From positions 1 through 26,539 of IMG/VR virus record IMGVR_UViG_3300017755_000082: a DNA stretch of 26,539 nt; one strand, written 5' to 3'. This document shows positions 1 through 5,805 of this stretch, in pieces. The notes under the pieces are model-generated. The model worked only from the letters and a program-made list of their open reading frames with translations, had not been told where the DNA came from and made no database searches. Source of the DNA: a virus. The translations under genes and the position numbers were made by a program. Position 1 is the first letter of the stretch; the number at the start of each line of letters is the position of its first letter.

Positions 1-71
1 GGTGTTGGTACAAAAGGTTCTACTATTTCATTTGGTATTACTTTTTTTAATATTTTTTTGGCTTTGCCCAT
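1..71 (-). CDS. N-terminal fragment of an unrecognised gene, cut by the window edge
   Basis: An ATG at 71..69 lies directly after the TAA stop (74..72) of the upstream gene. The frame is open to base 1, giving about 23 residues beginning MGKAKKILKKVIPNE, which are strongly basic at first. The preceding gene ends GGAGAAAATAA, so GGAG sits 7 nt from this ATG and makes a good ribosome-binding site. The lysine-rich start resembles the small basic proteins just upstream in the same operon. Too little is visible to name a family. Confidence 0.7.
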   Translation of the reverse strand, partial: MGKAKKILKKVIPNEIVEPFVPT

Positions 72-473
72 TTATTTTCTCCATTGATAGGGTAATTGAA
101 TTGCAACTGTTTGGTCATTTTGATTTGACCAGCCAATGCGTTCATATAGTTTTATAAGTTCAGGATCTATTTCGTCTGTTTGCAACGCAACAGCTCCAAG
201 CTGATAACTTATTTGATAAAATTTATTTACCGTGTGTCTGGTAAACACACGACCTTGATGTTCTGGTGCTACACACATGTGCGTAACAAAATTGTTTTCG
301 TATCCTTGCAACTCATACAACCACACATAACCTAATGTTGTGTCATGTTTTACCAGTCGAAAGATGTAAGCATAAATCAAATTATCTTTATGCTCAGGTA
401 GATACTTGTAGTTTTCTTCTGTTAAGAAATCTAGTAAAGCATCAGTGTCTTGACTTAGTTCTATATCAAGCAC
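72..473 (-). CDS. GNAT-like N-acetyltransferase family protein
   Basis: This protein of about 133 residues has the feel of a GNAT fold. A central beta-strand region (YVWLYELQGYENNFVTHMCV) is followed by APEHQGRV, in the place where GNAT proteins carry the acetyl-CoA-binding loop. The C-terminal part ends in KLYERIGW, as in many GNAT proteins. The loop is degenerate compared with the usual R/QxxGxG/A, so catalytic activity is uncertain. I chose the GTG at 473, which overlaps the upstream stop by 8 bp in the compact style of this operon. A longer reading from a TTG at 521 (149 aa) is possible. Such proteins occur among small genes near phage structural modules; the substrate is unknown. Confidence 0.6.
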   Translation of the reverse strand: MLDIELSQDTDALLDFLTEENYKYLPEHKDNLIYAYIFRLVKHDTTLGYVWLYELQGYENNFVTHMCVAPEHQGRVFTRHTVNKFYQISYQLGAVALQTDEIDPELIKLYERIGWSNQNDQTVAIQLPYQWRK

Positions 474-723
474 TCTGCTTGTTTTTATTAGCAAAACTTC
501 TAGCAGACGATACTGAACCAAAACCCCATTTCTTTAGAGCTAAGGCTTTACGAGTTGGACTACCATCAGGTTTCTTCATTGGTCCTTTCATGCCAGCAAA
601 GCGTGCAGCAAAAGATACTCGTCTAGGGTTAGTGCCTTTGTTAACTGGAGCTTTAACCCCATGATGTTTTCTACCAGCAGCATTAAGACCACCTGATGGA
701 CTTTGGTGTTTCTTTAACGCCAT
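466..723 (-). CDS. small basic conserved phage protein (85 aa)
   Basis: An 85-residue, very basic protein. It has a Gly/Lys/Pro-rich first half (GGLNAAGRKHHGVKAPV) and a conserved-looking core with PRRVSFAARFAGM, then PTRKALALKKWGFGS. From memory, this core recurs in small proteins of marine phages, sitting next to structural or packaging genes. I cannot assign a function; a virion-associated or nucleic-acid-binding role would fit the charge. The ATG directly follows the stop of the 30-aa gene, and the 3' end overlaps the GNAT-like gene by 8 bp. Confidence 0.75.
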   Translation of the reverse strand: MALKKHQSPSGGLNAAGRKHHGVKAPVNKGTNPRRVSFAARFAGMKGPMKKPDGSPTRKALALKKWGFGSVSSARSFANKNKQSA

Positions 724-816
724 TTAACCCATCAAGGTTTTCTTTTTAGTTTTTTTCTTTTTTTTCATTGGTGGTCTACCTTTAGTAGAGCCATATGTTC
801 CAGGACCGTAAGGCAT
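724..816 (-). CDS. 30-aa basic peptide (MPYGPGTYG type)
   Basis: A 30-codon gene beginning MPYGPGTYGSTKGRPP and ending in a run of lysines and TLMG. Small proteins starting with a Gly/Tyr/Pro stretch followed by GRPPKKK recur in marine phages (my recollection, not searched). A clear RBS (AGGA, 7 nt before the ATG) supports translation and lies inside the final codons of the upstream gene. The TAA stop is immediately followed by the ATG of the 85-aa gene. Function unknown. Confidence 0.7.
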   Translation of the reverse strand: MPYGPGTYGSTKGRPPMKKKKKTKKKTLMG

Positions 817-820
817 AGTG

Positions 821-946
821 TTATCCTAATAATGTTTGTTTTTTTGGTTTTTGTTTTTTTCTTAACATAGCAAGGTCTTGAGCATCTACTCTGTTATTAT
901 TATTAACATCAATCTTTTTTTGCTTACCTTTTAATTTACCTGTCAT
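821..946 (-). CDS. 41-aa basic protein with an EF-hand/dockerin-like loop
   Basis: A 41-residue gene. The middle reads KIDVNNNNRVDAQDLAML, with D/N at the alternating positions expected of a single calcium-binding loop of the EF-hand/dockerin type (DxNxNxxVxxxD) followed by a short helix. Lysine-rich stretches surround it, and the protein ends QTLLG. AGGA lies 7 nt upstream of the ATG, within the end of the preceding gene. Calcium binding is inferred from the loop spacing only. The protein is probably structural or virion-associated like its neighbours. Confidence 0.7.
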   Translation of the reverse strand: MTGKLKGKQKKIDVNNNNRVDAQDLAMLRKKQKPKKQTLLG

Positions 947-950
947 AAAA

Positions 951-1115
951 TTATCCTAATAAAGTTTTTGGTTTCTTGGCTGTCTTAGCAGCTTGTTTAA
1001 AGTTTTTTGCAGATGGTGAACCAGCTGATCCTGGTTTACGCATTTTTTCTCCTGAGCCAGCTGCAATGCGTTTTCTTTTTGCGTGTATGTTTGCGTAGAG
1101 TCCTGGTTTTGCCAT
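951..1115 (-). CDS. 54-aa basic protein (MAKPGLYANIHAKRKRI type)
   Basis: A 54-residue, highly basic protein starting MAKPGLYANIHAKRKRIAA, followed by GSGEKMRKPGS. I recall this as a very widespread small protein of cyanophages, pelagiphages and other marine phages; its function is not known to me. It ends KTLLG. AGGA lies 7 nt before the ATG, embedded in the terminal LG-stop codons of the upstream gene. The family likeness makes this one of the surer genes in the cassette. Confidence 0.85.
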   Translation of the reverse strand: MAKPGLYANIHAKRKRIAAGSGEKMRKPGSAGSPSAKNFKQAAKTAKKPKTLLG

Positions 1116-1119
1116 AATG

Positions 1120-1416
1120 TTATCCTAGTAAAGTTGAGCCAGCACCAGTGTTAGCTGCTACTGAATTTCGTAGATTTCTTCTTTTTATTTCTTCCTCTGA
1201 AAGACTTTCTGCTGAATTTCTTAGATTTCTTCTTTTTATTTCTTCCTCTGAAAGACTTTCTACATCGTTCTGAGCTTGGTTCTCAGGTTGAGCTGCTATT
1301 TGTTGTACAGGCAGTTCTTTTTCTTCACTACCACCTGTTGCCATTTTTTTTACTTGTTGTATTGGTAGCTTTTTTTTATCTGCTAATTTTTTTATAACTC
1401 GTGACATTAATCCCAT
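1120..1416 (-). CDS. 98-aa charged protein with a 17-residue tandem duplication
   Basis: The N-terminus is basic (MGLMSRVIKKLADKKKLP). A Gln-rich linker follows, then two back-to-back copies of a charged helical 17-mer beginning ESLSEEEIKRRNLRNS, and a short tail ending GSTLLG. The duplication is nearly perfect in the DNA (51-bp unit), so it is recent. The repeat looks like an amphipathic helix. No family recognised. AGGA is 7 nt before the ATG. It sits between the proline-rich gene and the small basic genes in one operon, so a virion-associated or linker role is plausible but unproven. Confidence 0.75.
   Translation of the reverse strand: MGLMSRVIKKLADKKKLPIQQVKKMATGGSEEKELPVQQIAAQPENQAQNDVESLSEEEIKRRNLRNSAESLSEEEIKRRNLRNSVAANTGAGSTLLG
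1161..1262. repeat. 51-bp tandem duplication
   Basis: Two adjacent 51-bp units (1161-1211 and 1212-1262) match except for an internal G/T (1170 versus 1221) and the last base. They encode the two 17-residue repeats of the 98-aa protein. The near identity, including third codon positions, points to a recent in-frame slippage or duplication. Confidence 0.93.
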
Positions 1417-1420
1417 AATA

Positions 1421-1711
1421 TTATCCTAGTAAAGTTGGTTGATAAGTTTCAGCTTCTGTAGTCAAACCTTGTGGTCCTGTTAGGATGGTTGACTTTCTGC
1501 CTTTTTTCTTTTTGTTAACTGATGCTATTGCAGCTTCTTCAGCATCTTCATTGATAGCTCCTGTTGGATCAGCTGCTGCTATTTCAGATTCTGTTGGGGT
1601 ATTTGTAATTTGTTCTTCGGTGTTACCACTGCTTGGTGGATTGTAAGCTACAGGCTTTGGTGCTGGTGGCACAGGTGGCATACTTACTTTTGGTTTAAAA
1701 ATTCTGCTCAT
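1421..1711 (-). CDS. proline-rich small phage structural-type protein (96 aa)
   Basis: The protein starts MSRIFKPKVSMPPVPPAPKP. A Thr/Glu/Ala-rich acidic middle follows, then a basic patch (NKKKKGRKSTILTGPQGL) and a TLLG end. Small podovirus proteins with a Pro-rich N-terminus, a GR(K/S)STILT patch and a (K/T)TLLG-like end are familiar to me from T7-like and marine phages, next to portal, tail or terminase genes. Their exact role is unclear. The start codon lies within the 3' end of the terminase gene (17-bp overlap), with TTAGGA 7 nt upstream, which indicates translational coupling. Confidence 0.8.
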   Translation of the reverse strand: MSRIFKPKVSMPPVPPAPKPVAYNPPSSGNTEEQITNTPTESEIAAADPTGAINEDAEEAAIASVNKKKKGRKSTILTGPQGLTTEAETYQPTLLG

Positions 1712-2990
1712 GGTTCATTCCTAATGGGTTGTAATTATTGTCAGCTATACGCTGGGTTATTTCTTTATCATCTCGTAATTCTTCTAAGCCGACAGCTAAA
1801 CAGCGTAGGCTGTCACATGCGTGACTGCTCCAGTCGTGGACTGGTTTCATATTAAAAACTTGTAAGGTGTCGTTAAACTTACGGTGATAGTTACGCAAAG
1901 CATCTATAAGTTTCTTGCAAGTATCAACGTCTAGCCAGCAACGGTTTAGCAAGAGTTGCGTATAATGAATACCATCCTCTATACTTAGTTTAGGTACAAT
2001 CTTAAAACGTAAACCTAACTCGTAGGCTATTTCACGCCTGGACTTACCATTAGTAAACTCACGTTGTTCTAGATCGTGTGGTCCATAATGGTTCTTGTAA
2101 ACGTAATCCTTGCCGTTAATCACATTAATGTAATGGGGTAAGCCCTCATTACTGTTTTCATAATAATCTATAATCTGTACAGCTCGACCTACTTGCTGAA
2201 AAAACAAGATAACGGTTTTATCAGAGATGCCTATATCCCATGCCGTACTAACAGGATAAGTCGGATCATATGGCACTCGACCAACTTGACCTTTGTTTTC
2301 AATCTTTTCTACTATATCTCCATAGATAGCACCTTCTAGAGCTGCTACCCAATCACACTCGAACTCTTGTCGGTATTTATTTTTACCCATGAGTTCTAAA
2401 GCTGCATCTAATTCTTCTTGGTCAACAATGCCTGTTTGAGATGCTTTAGCAATCTTGGTGTACCAAGTCTTATCTTTCAGGCCGTGTTGGTACTTATTGT
2501 AAAAATCATTACTCATGCCTTGTGGTGTACCCACAAAATAACAAAAGCCTTTACGATCTGACAGAGCTGGTCGAATAATCTCAGGAAACAATCGTGGATT
2601 GATCTGAGCATATTCGTCACAGATAATACCATCGTAGTAATTACCACGAAGGCTATCAGGATTTTCAGAACCTAAGAGGGAGATCTTTGCTCCGTTAGGC
2701 AGAGTGCAACTAAGTTCTTGTTCATTAAACTTTGATCCAGGTATGACACCAGCATAGAATTTTAAGTAGTCAAAAATAATTGACTTTGTTTGTTTATAAG
2801 TTGGTCCGATGTATGCGTACCGTGGATTCCATTTGTCGTTAGTTAACGCCCTTTTAATTAGTTCATTGATGCACAATACGGATTTACCAGCACGCCTGTG
2901 AATGCTGAGTACAGCCCATCTATGTTTACTTAGTTGTGTATGTATGTCTTGTTGTAATGGTCGTGGACTATACGGAATAGTTATCTGCAT
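1695..2990 (-). CDS. terL: terminase large subunit (packaging ATPase/nuclease)
   Basis: This 431-residue protein is the motor that pumps and cuts DNA during head filling. The N-terminal ATPase has a deviant Walker A, HRRAGKS (residues 31-37), a Walker B, GIICDE (121-126), and the coupling motif FVGTPQG (152-158). The C-terminal nuclease domain begins at TAWDIG (Asp242), the first acidic residue of the RNase-H-like fold. A late acidic residue lies in VHDWSSHACDSLR (Asp393). The length is normal for a phage TerL. The ATG overlaps the upstream stop as TAATG. The small subunit lies about 500 bp upstream, separated by the 60-aa gene and a gene-free stretch. Confidence 0.95.
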   Translation of the reverse strand: MQITIPYSPRPLQQDIHTQLSKHRWAVLSIHRRAGKSVLCINELIKRALTNDKWNPRYAYIGPTYKQTKSIIFDYLKFYAGVIPGSKFNEQELSCTLPNGAKISLLGSENPDSLRGNYYDGIICDEYAQINPRLFPEIIRPALSDRKGFCYFVGTPQGMSNDFYNKYQHGLKDKTWYTKIAKASQTGIVDQEELDAALELMGKNKYRQEFECDWVAALEGAIYGDIVEKIENKGQVGRVPYDPTYPVSTAWDIGISDKTVILFFQQVGRAVQIIDYYENSNEGLPHYINVINGKDYVYKNHYGPHDLEQREFTNGKSRREIAYELGLRFKIVPKLSIEDGIHYTQLLLNRCWLDVDTCKKLIDALRNYHRKFNDTLQVFNMKPVHDWSSHACDSLRCLAVGLEELRDDKEITQRIADNNYNPLGMNHEQNF

Positions 2991-3172
2991 TAATGGACCG
3001 TTGGTTGTTTGCCATCTATATCTAGCAGATCAATATTTAAATTGTTGCAAATCCAATTAGACACATCTTTGCCGTGAATATTATTACGAAAGCCTGTAAC
3101 GCTAATTATTAAACTTTTGCTAGTTTCATCGTAAACGATCATTGCTAGCAGATCTTTTAAATCTTCATCCAT
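2990..3172 (-). CDS. 60-aa hypothetical protein upstream of terL
   Basis: A 60-residue, mildly acidic protein with alternating hydrophobic residues (SKSLIISVTGF, NLNIDLLDID) suggesting a small alpha/beta fold. No family recognised. Its stop codon overlaps the terL start (TAATG), so the two are very likely translated from one message. It is the first gene downstream of the gene-free stretch at 3173-3476. The ribosome-binding site is weak (A/G-rich GGAAATTAATAGAACC). Confidence 0.65.
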   Translation of the reverse strand: MDEDLKDLLAMIVYDETSKSLIISVTGFRNNIHGKDVSNWICNNLNIDLLDIDGKQPTVH

Positions 3173-3476
3173 ATGCGTGGTTCTATTAATTTCCTATTCT
3201 ATATACGCTACAACCGCAGCCCGACTTTTCGGGGTGTGGGTGGTCGGTGTTTCCAAAACACATGCCAAAAAAAATAAGGCTTTACCTAGCGTGATAATAA
3301 AAAAAAGATCGGCAGTCCTTATCGTGTCCCAGGATTACCAACAAATAATTTTAAAAAGTACCTGACCTAGTACCTCGAGCTGCCATACATCGTTGCACTT
3401 TAGTATCATTCCAATCTATCGAACTCCATGACGTGTGTGCGTAATCATACAGCTCTGTGTAATATATGGGAGATCA
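3173..3476 (-). promoter_or_regulatory. gene-free stretch between terS and terL operon, with repeats and hairpins
   Basis: About 300 bp with no convincing gene between the small terminase and the 60-aa gene upstream of terL. It contains two AGTACCT boxes 12 bp apart (3357, 3369) and a CAGTCCTT box (3313), an arrangement repeated near the integrase. It also has a 5-bp CCCGA/TCGGG hairpin (3220-3233) and a 6-bp GTGTTT/AAACAC hairpin (3247-3261). Poly-A/poly-T tracts lie at 3267-3274 and 3299-3306. Its place upstream of terL suggests late-gene control. I see no convincing -35/-10 pair. Confidence 0.5.
3313..3378 (+). repeat. copy A of the CAGTCCTT / AGTACCT box element
   Basis: CAGTCCTT at 3313-3320, AGTACCTG at 3357-3364 and AGTACCTCGA at 3369-3378. 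The same order and nearly the same spacings (43 and 12 bp) recur at 12004-12063, and AGTACCTCGA itself recurs at 12070-12079. A related copy (spacing 41) lies at 11845-11893. The boxes look like protein-binding sites; the protein is unknown. Confidence 0.6.
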
Positions 3477-3866
3477 TCACTTGATCTCTGGTATTACCTC
3501 ACTACTCCAAGCAATAGTCATCTTGGTATCAGCCTTAACATCTGCTTGTATCTTATCACCAAATGTACCAGCTAATAGTTTACTACTCATCCAACGTGCA
3601 TGATGTAGACGTTCTCTGTTCCATTGTACTGCTTGTGGTTCACACTCTTGTTGCAGTAACTCCATCATACTATCGAGGTAAGTCCATGCTCCAAGTTGTC
3701 TAGCATCAGCTATCTCTTTACGAATATCATCGTCATCCTTCATCCAGGAATACACAGTTGTGACTGCTGGAAAGCTCTTGTCACTACATATCTTAGATAG
3801 TGGAATGCCTTGCTGAAGTTTCTCCAATATTACAGGGATCTTGTCTTTTAAGTTTGTCTTTGACAT
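3477..3866 (-). CDS. terS: terminase small subunit
   Basis: A 129-residue protein of the small-terminase type. The N-terminal HTH region (LQQGIPLSKICSDKSFPAVTTVYSWMKDD) would recognise the packaging site. A helical centre (ARQLGAWTYLDSMMELL) follows, then the characteristic HHARWMSSKLLAGTFGDK segment seen in many phage small terminases. The ATG lies inside the upstream HGG-motif gene (74-bp overlap, different frame). The gene ends in two consecutive stops (TGA TGA), after which the same frame stays open for 40 codons (see findings). It partners TerL at 1695-2990. Confidence 0.85.
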   Translation of the reverse strand: MSKTNLKDKIPVILEKLQQGIPLSKICSDKSFPAVTTVYSWMKDDDDIRKEIADARQLGAWTYLDSMMELLQQECEPQAVQWNRERLHHARWMSSKLLAGTFGDKIQADVKADTKMTIAWSSEVIPEIK

Positions 3867-4035
3867 GTTTTAAATTCATTAATGCTTTTAGTTTGCCTTC
3901 AGGTGTCTTTGGTCCTGTCGATAACCCACCATGTAACTTACACTTACCATTAGCAAGTGCTTTAGCTTTACAAGGTAATCGAGTGGAACGAGCATAAGCT
4001 CCACACTCTTTTTTATGAAGTGGTCTACCTACCAT
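3793..4035 (-). CDS. HGG-motif phage protein (HGGLSTGPKT)
   Basis: An 80-residue protein with two cysteines and a histidine in CGAYARSTRLPCKAKAL and CKLHGG, then the hallmark GLSTGPKTPEGK. This Cys/His plus HGGxSTGPKTxEGK pattern recurs in many phage genomes, often just upstream of the small terminase, as here. A small zinc-binding domain is likely from the Cys-x-His pattern. The function is not established to my knowledge. The 3' part overlaps terS by 74 bp in another frame, an unusually long overlap for this phage. Confidence 0.8.
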   Translation of the reverse strand: MVGRPLHKKECGAYARSTRLPCKAKALANGKCKLHGGLSTGPKTPEGKLKALMNLKHVKDKLKRQDPCNIGETSARHSTI

Positions 4036-4087
4036 GATGGGCTATCTTAACAAAGAAAGGAATATCAAATACAATGATTTGCAAATG

Positions 4088-4103
4088 ATAGTTAAATAAC
4101 TAT
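4088..4103. repeat. 16-bp near-perfect palindrome at a gene end
   Basis: ATAGTTA-AA-TAACTAT, a 7-bp inverted repeat with a 2-bp spacer, spans the stop codon of the gene at 4100-4513. It lies in the 64-bp gap before the HGG gene. No T-run follows on either strand, so it is not a standard terminator. It could be an operator or a 3'-end stabilising element. Confidence 0.4.
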
Positions 4104-4513
4104 TTGATTTTGTCATACTTGTCTAACAAATATTTGTCATAAGCTACCAAATACTTAATATAAATTAGAACTTCTAAGTACATTTCTTTAACCTTGTGTC
4201 GATGCATGCCAAGTTTCTTTCCAATGTGTACATATGGCATACCCATACCTCTGGACCAAACTAGTTTACGTTCTGTAGTATCAAGCAATGGTGTGATGTG
4301 ATAAAGCAAAAAATCATACCGTGCTATTTCTTTTGACGATGCAGCACTGCGTGTTGGTTTCTTATCCCAGGCATTGTGTTCAGTGACATCGTGCTTGATG
4401 TCAAACTTCATACCATTGTAACCTTTCTTATATGCAGCTGGAAGTTTACGATCCGTAGCTATTGCTTCTTCGAAGGCATCAACTAACCAAGTTGTGGAAA
4501 CTGTTTGAGCCAT
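4100..4513 (-). CDS. DUF6362-like phage protein with C-terminal HTH
   Basis: A 137-residue protein. It starts with VDAFEEAIATDRKLP. The C-terminal half has a short HTH-like segment (ERKLVWSRGMGMPYVHIGKKLGMHRHKVKEMYLEVL) resembling a sigma region 4-type recognition helix. This layout matches the phage family I know as DUF6362, which lies in early or middle operons and is thought to bind DNA. A strong RBS (AAAGGAG) precedes the ATG. The start overlaps the end of the HTH/iteron gene by 31 bp. A packaging or late-transcription accessory role is possible. Confidence 0.65.
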   Translation of the reverse strand: MAQTVSTTWLVDAFEEAIATDRKLPAAYKKGYNGMKFDIKHDVTEHNAWDKKPTRSAASSKEIARYDFLLYHITPLLDTTERKLVWSRGMGMPYVHIGKKLGMHRHKVKEMYLEVLIYIKYLVAYDKYLLDKYDKIK

Positions 4514-5034
4514 TTCTTATCTCCTTTCATTACATCATCCCAGAACTGTTTTTTACGATCAGATGATAGGTTTTTTAAAAAGTTGTAGAGCTTGTCCTTC
4601 TGGGCTTTAGGCACTCGTGCTTTCTTAGCAGCGGTCTGCTTCACAGCAGACCTGTAATGCACATTGCTATGTTTAGCAGTGGATTGGATGAGAGATTTAA
4701 CCTTACCCCCTCGTAAATCATGTCTAGATATATCTGTTCTAGATATATCTAGTTTAGATATATATTGTTTATTAATATATACACTTTTTGTCACATCATT
4801 GACTGGGAAGTAACGACACGTTGACGCTAACCGTTTAGATACAATGAATTCCTTATCCCTTAGTTCTTTAATACATCGGATAACAGTACGCCTAGAGATG
4901 TGCAAATCTGACGCAATGGTAGCTTGACGTGGCAAGCACTTACCGTATCGATAGTACAAGCTCTCTAGATAAATATAAACTATCTTAGCCTGGGGGGTGA
5001 TGTCCTCACGAATAAATCGATCTAATGGATTCAT
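4483..5034 (-). CDS. HTH protein, candidate replication initiator (lambda O-like layout)
   Basis: A 183-residue protein. Residues 1-75 form a winged-helix/HTH domain: DITPQAKIVYIYLESLYY, then CLPRQATIASDLHISRRTVIRCIKELRDKEFI, as in HTH_36 and phage replication-protein N-termini. A low-complexity middle (three SxxDI/L units, residues 92-105) is encoded by three 15-bp iterons. The basic C-terminus (KKARVPKAQKDKLYNFLKNL) looks helical. A DNA-binding N-domain with repeats inside the gene is exactly how lambda O carries its origin, so I propose an initiator, without proof. No DnaB/DnaC-type partner is seen nearby. The start overlaps the upstream stop as ATGA. Confidence 0.7.
   Translation of the reverse strand: MNPLDRFIREDITPQAKIVYIYLESLYYRYGKCLPRQATIASDLHISRRTVIRCIKELRDKEFIVSKRLASTCRYFPVNDVTKSVYINKQYISKLDISRTDISRHDLRGGKVKSLIQSTAKHSNVHYRSAVKQTAAKKARVPKAQKDKLYNFLKNLSSDRKKQFWDDVMKGDKKWLKQFPQLG
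4723..4767. repeat. three 15-bp iterons, possible replication origin
   Basis: Three direct repeats start at 4723, 4738 and 4753 (exact 15-bp period). The first two share TCTAGATATATCT and the third is TTTAGATATATAT. Each core contains the palindrome AGATATATCT or a variant. An AT-only-rich stretch (4761-4790) adjoins the array, like a DNA-unwinding element. The repeats are in frame (5 codons each) within the candidate initiator gene. Confidence 0.7.
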
Positions 5035-5522
5035 TTAGGCAACAGCCTTATGTCTGTCAGGTCCTCAGCTGGTATCCCGTAGAACTTTGGTCGTGTTCCG
5101 ACCTGGCGTTCATAACGTGCTACCTTAGCATCACTAGCTTTCATAAACCCAACTACCTCATACCTGGTGTTAGAATGTGACAGCACTAACACATGCAAGA
5201 GGTCATCAGGTGCATTAGGTTTGATAACTAAGAAGTTGCTATGTTTGTTTGGATCAATCGTATGATGCAGCTGTGCTTTAATCTCGTAGTCACCAAGATC
5301 AGGTCGACTAAAAGTGTTAATTGAACCATCCCAATACATGCCGAGAGCTTTAGCTACAGCACATTCTGCCACTGCCGATACCACTGACCAGCCAACATCT
5401 GATATGGGTGTCCAGACGCTACCATAACGATCCTTATGCCCATTTAAAATTGATTGCACCTTACGATCTAGGCCGACCTGAGCCGCCATTTTATATTCGT
5501 ACCACTCCAGTTCAACGATCAT
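5031..5522 (-). CDS. PD-(D/E)XK nuclease-like phage protein
   Basis: About 163 residues. The pattern fits a PD-(D/E)XK core: a helix with a conserved acidic residue (VAECAVAKAL, Glu53), then RPDLGDYEIKA, where Asp75 or Asp78 and EIK (Glu80, Lys82) supply the metal-binding signature, followed by strands (FLVIKP, VLVLS, YEVVGFM). Many phage proteins of this shape have lost the lysine; here it is present, so activity is plausible. I start at the ATG at 5522, which has GGAAAG upstream and overlaps the previous gene by 11 bp. A GTG at 5552 would add ten residues. It may act in host DNA degradation, recombination or repair. Confidence 0.6.
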   Translation of the reverse strand: MIVELEWYEYKMAAQVGLDRKVQSILNGHKDRYGSVWTPISDVGWSVVSAVAECAVAKALGMYWDGSINTFSRPDLGDYEIKAQLHHTIDPNKHSNFLVIKPNAPDDLLHVLVLSHSNTRYEVVGFMKASDAKVARYERQVGTRPKFYGIPAEDLTDIRLLPK

Positions 5523-5781
5523 TGGCTTTGGCTTTCCAAAATAATACTTCACGCTTTAAATCATCGATTTGATTTTCTAATAACATCAAAGCTCGTTCAT
5601 CACTAATCTCAGGAATGTATGGCACATAGTCATTGATCTGCCGTGCAAACTGACCAGTCATGTCGTGCTTCGGTTCACAGCCACCACAGACATAGCGTCT
5701 TTCATTGTTGTAGCTGTACAATGCAATTCCACAATACTTACACTTGCCTTGCTTGTGCAGATTTGTCACATTACCAACCAT
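5512..5781 (-). CDS. small zinc-ribbon protein
   Basis: About 89 residues. The N-terminal zinc ribbon has two CxxC pairs, CKYC and CGGC, 17 residues apart. A C-terminal helix with a heptad-like pattern follows (ALMLLENQIDDLKREVLFWKAKA), suggesting dimerisation through a coiled coil. The function is unknown; a nucleic-acid-binding role is usual for such phage proteins. I prefer the second ATG (5781), because AGAGG lies 6 nt before it and only touches the first ATG at 5787. The gene overlaps the nuclease-like gene downstream. Confidence 0.65.
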   Translation of the reverse strand: MVGNVTNLHKQGKCKYCGIALYSYNNERRYVCGGCEPKHDMTGQFARQINDYVPYIPEISDERALMLLENQIDDLKREVLFWKAKANDR

Positions 5782-5805
5782 ACTCATCCTCTGGATTTAA
5801 TGGCA

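Noticed and set aside
1161-1262. CRISPR-like repeat
   Set aside because: Only two adjacent units without spacers, in frame in a gene; a tandem duplication, not an array. No CRISPR array was seen anywhere.
3177-3365. 62-codon plus-strand frame upstream of terL
   Set aside because: No RBS, low-complexity basic sequence, wrong strand for its operon, and it spans the hairpins and boxes; probably chance.
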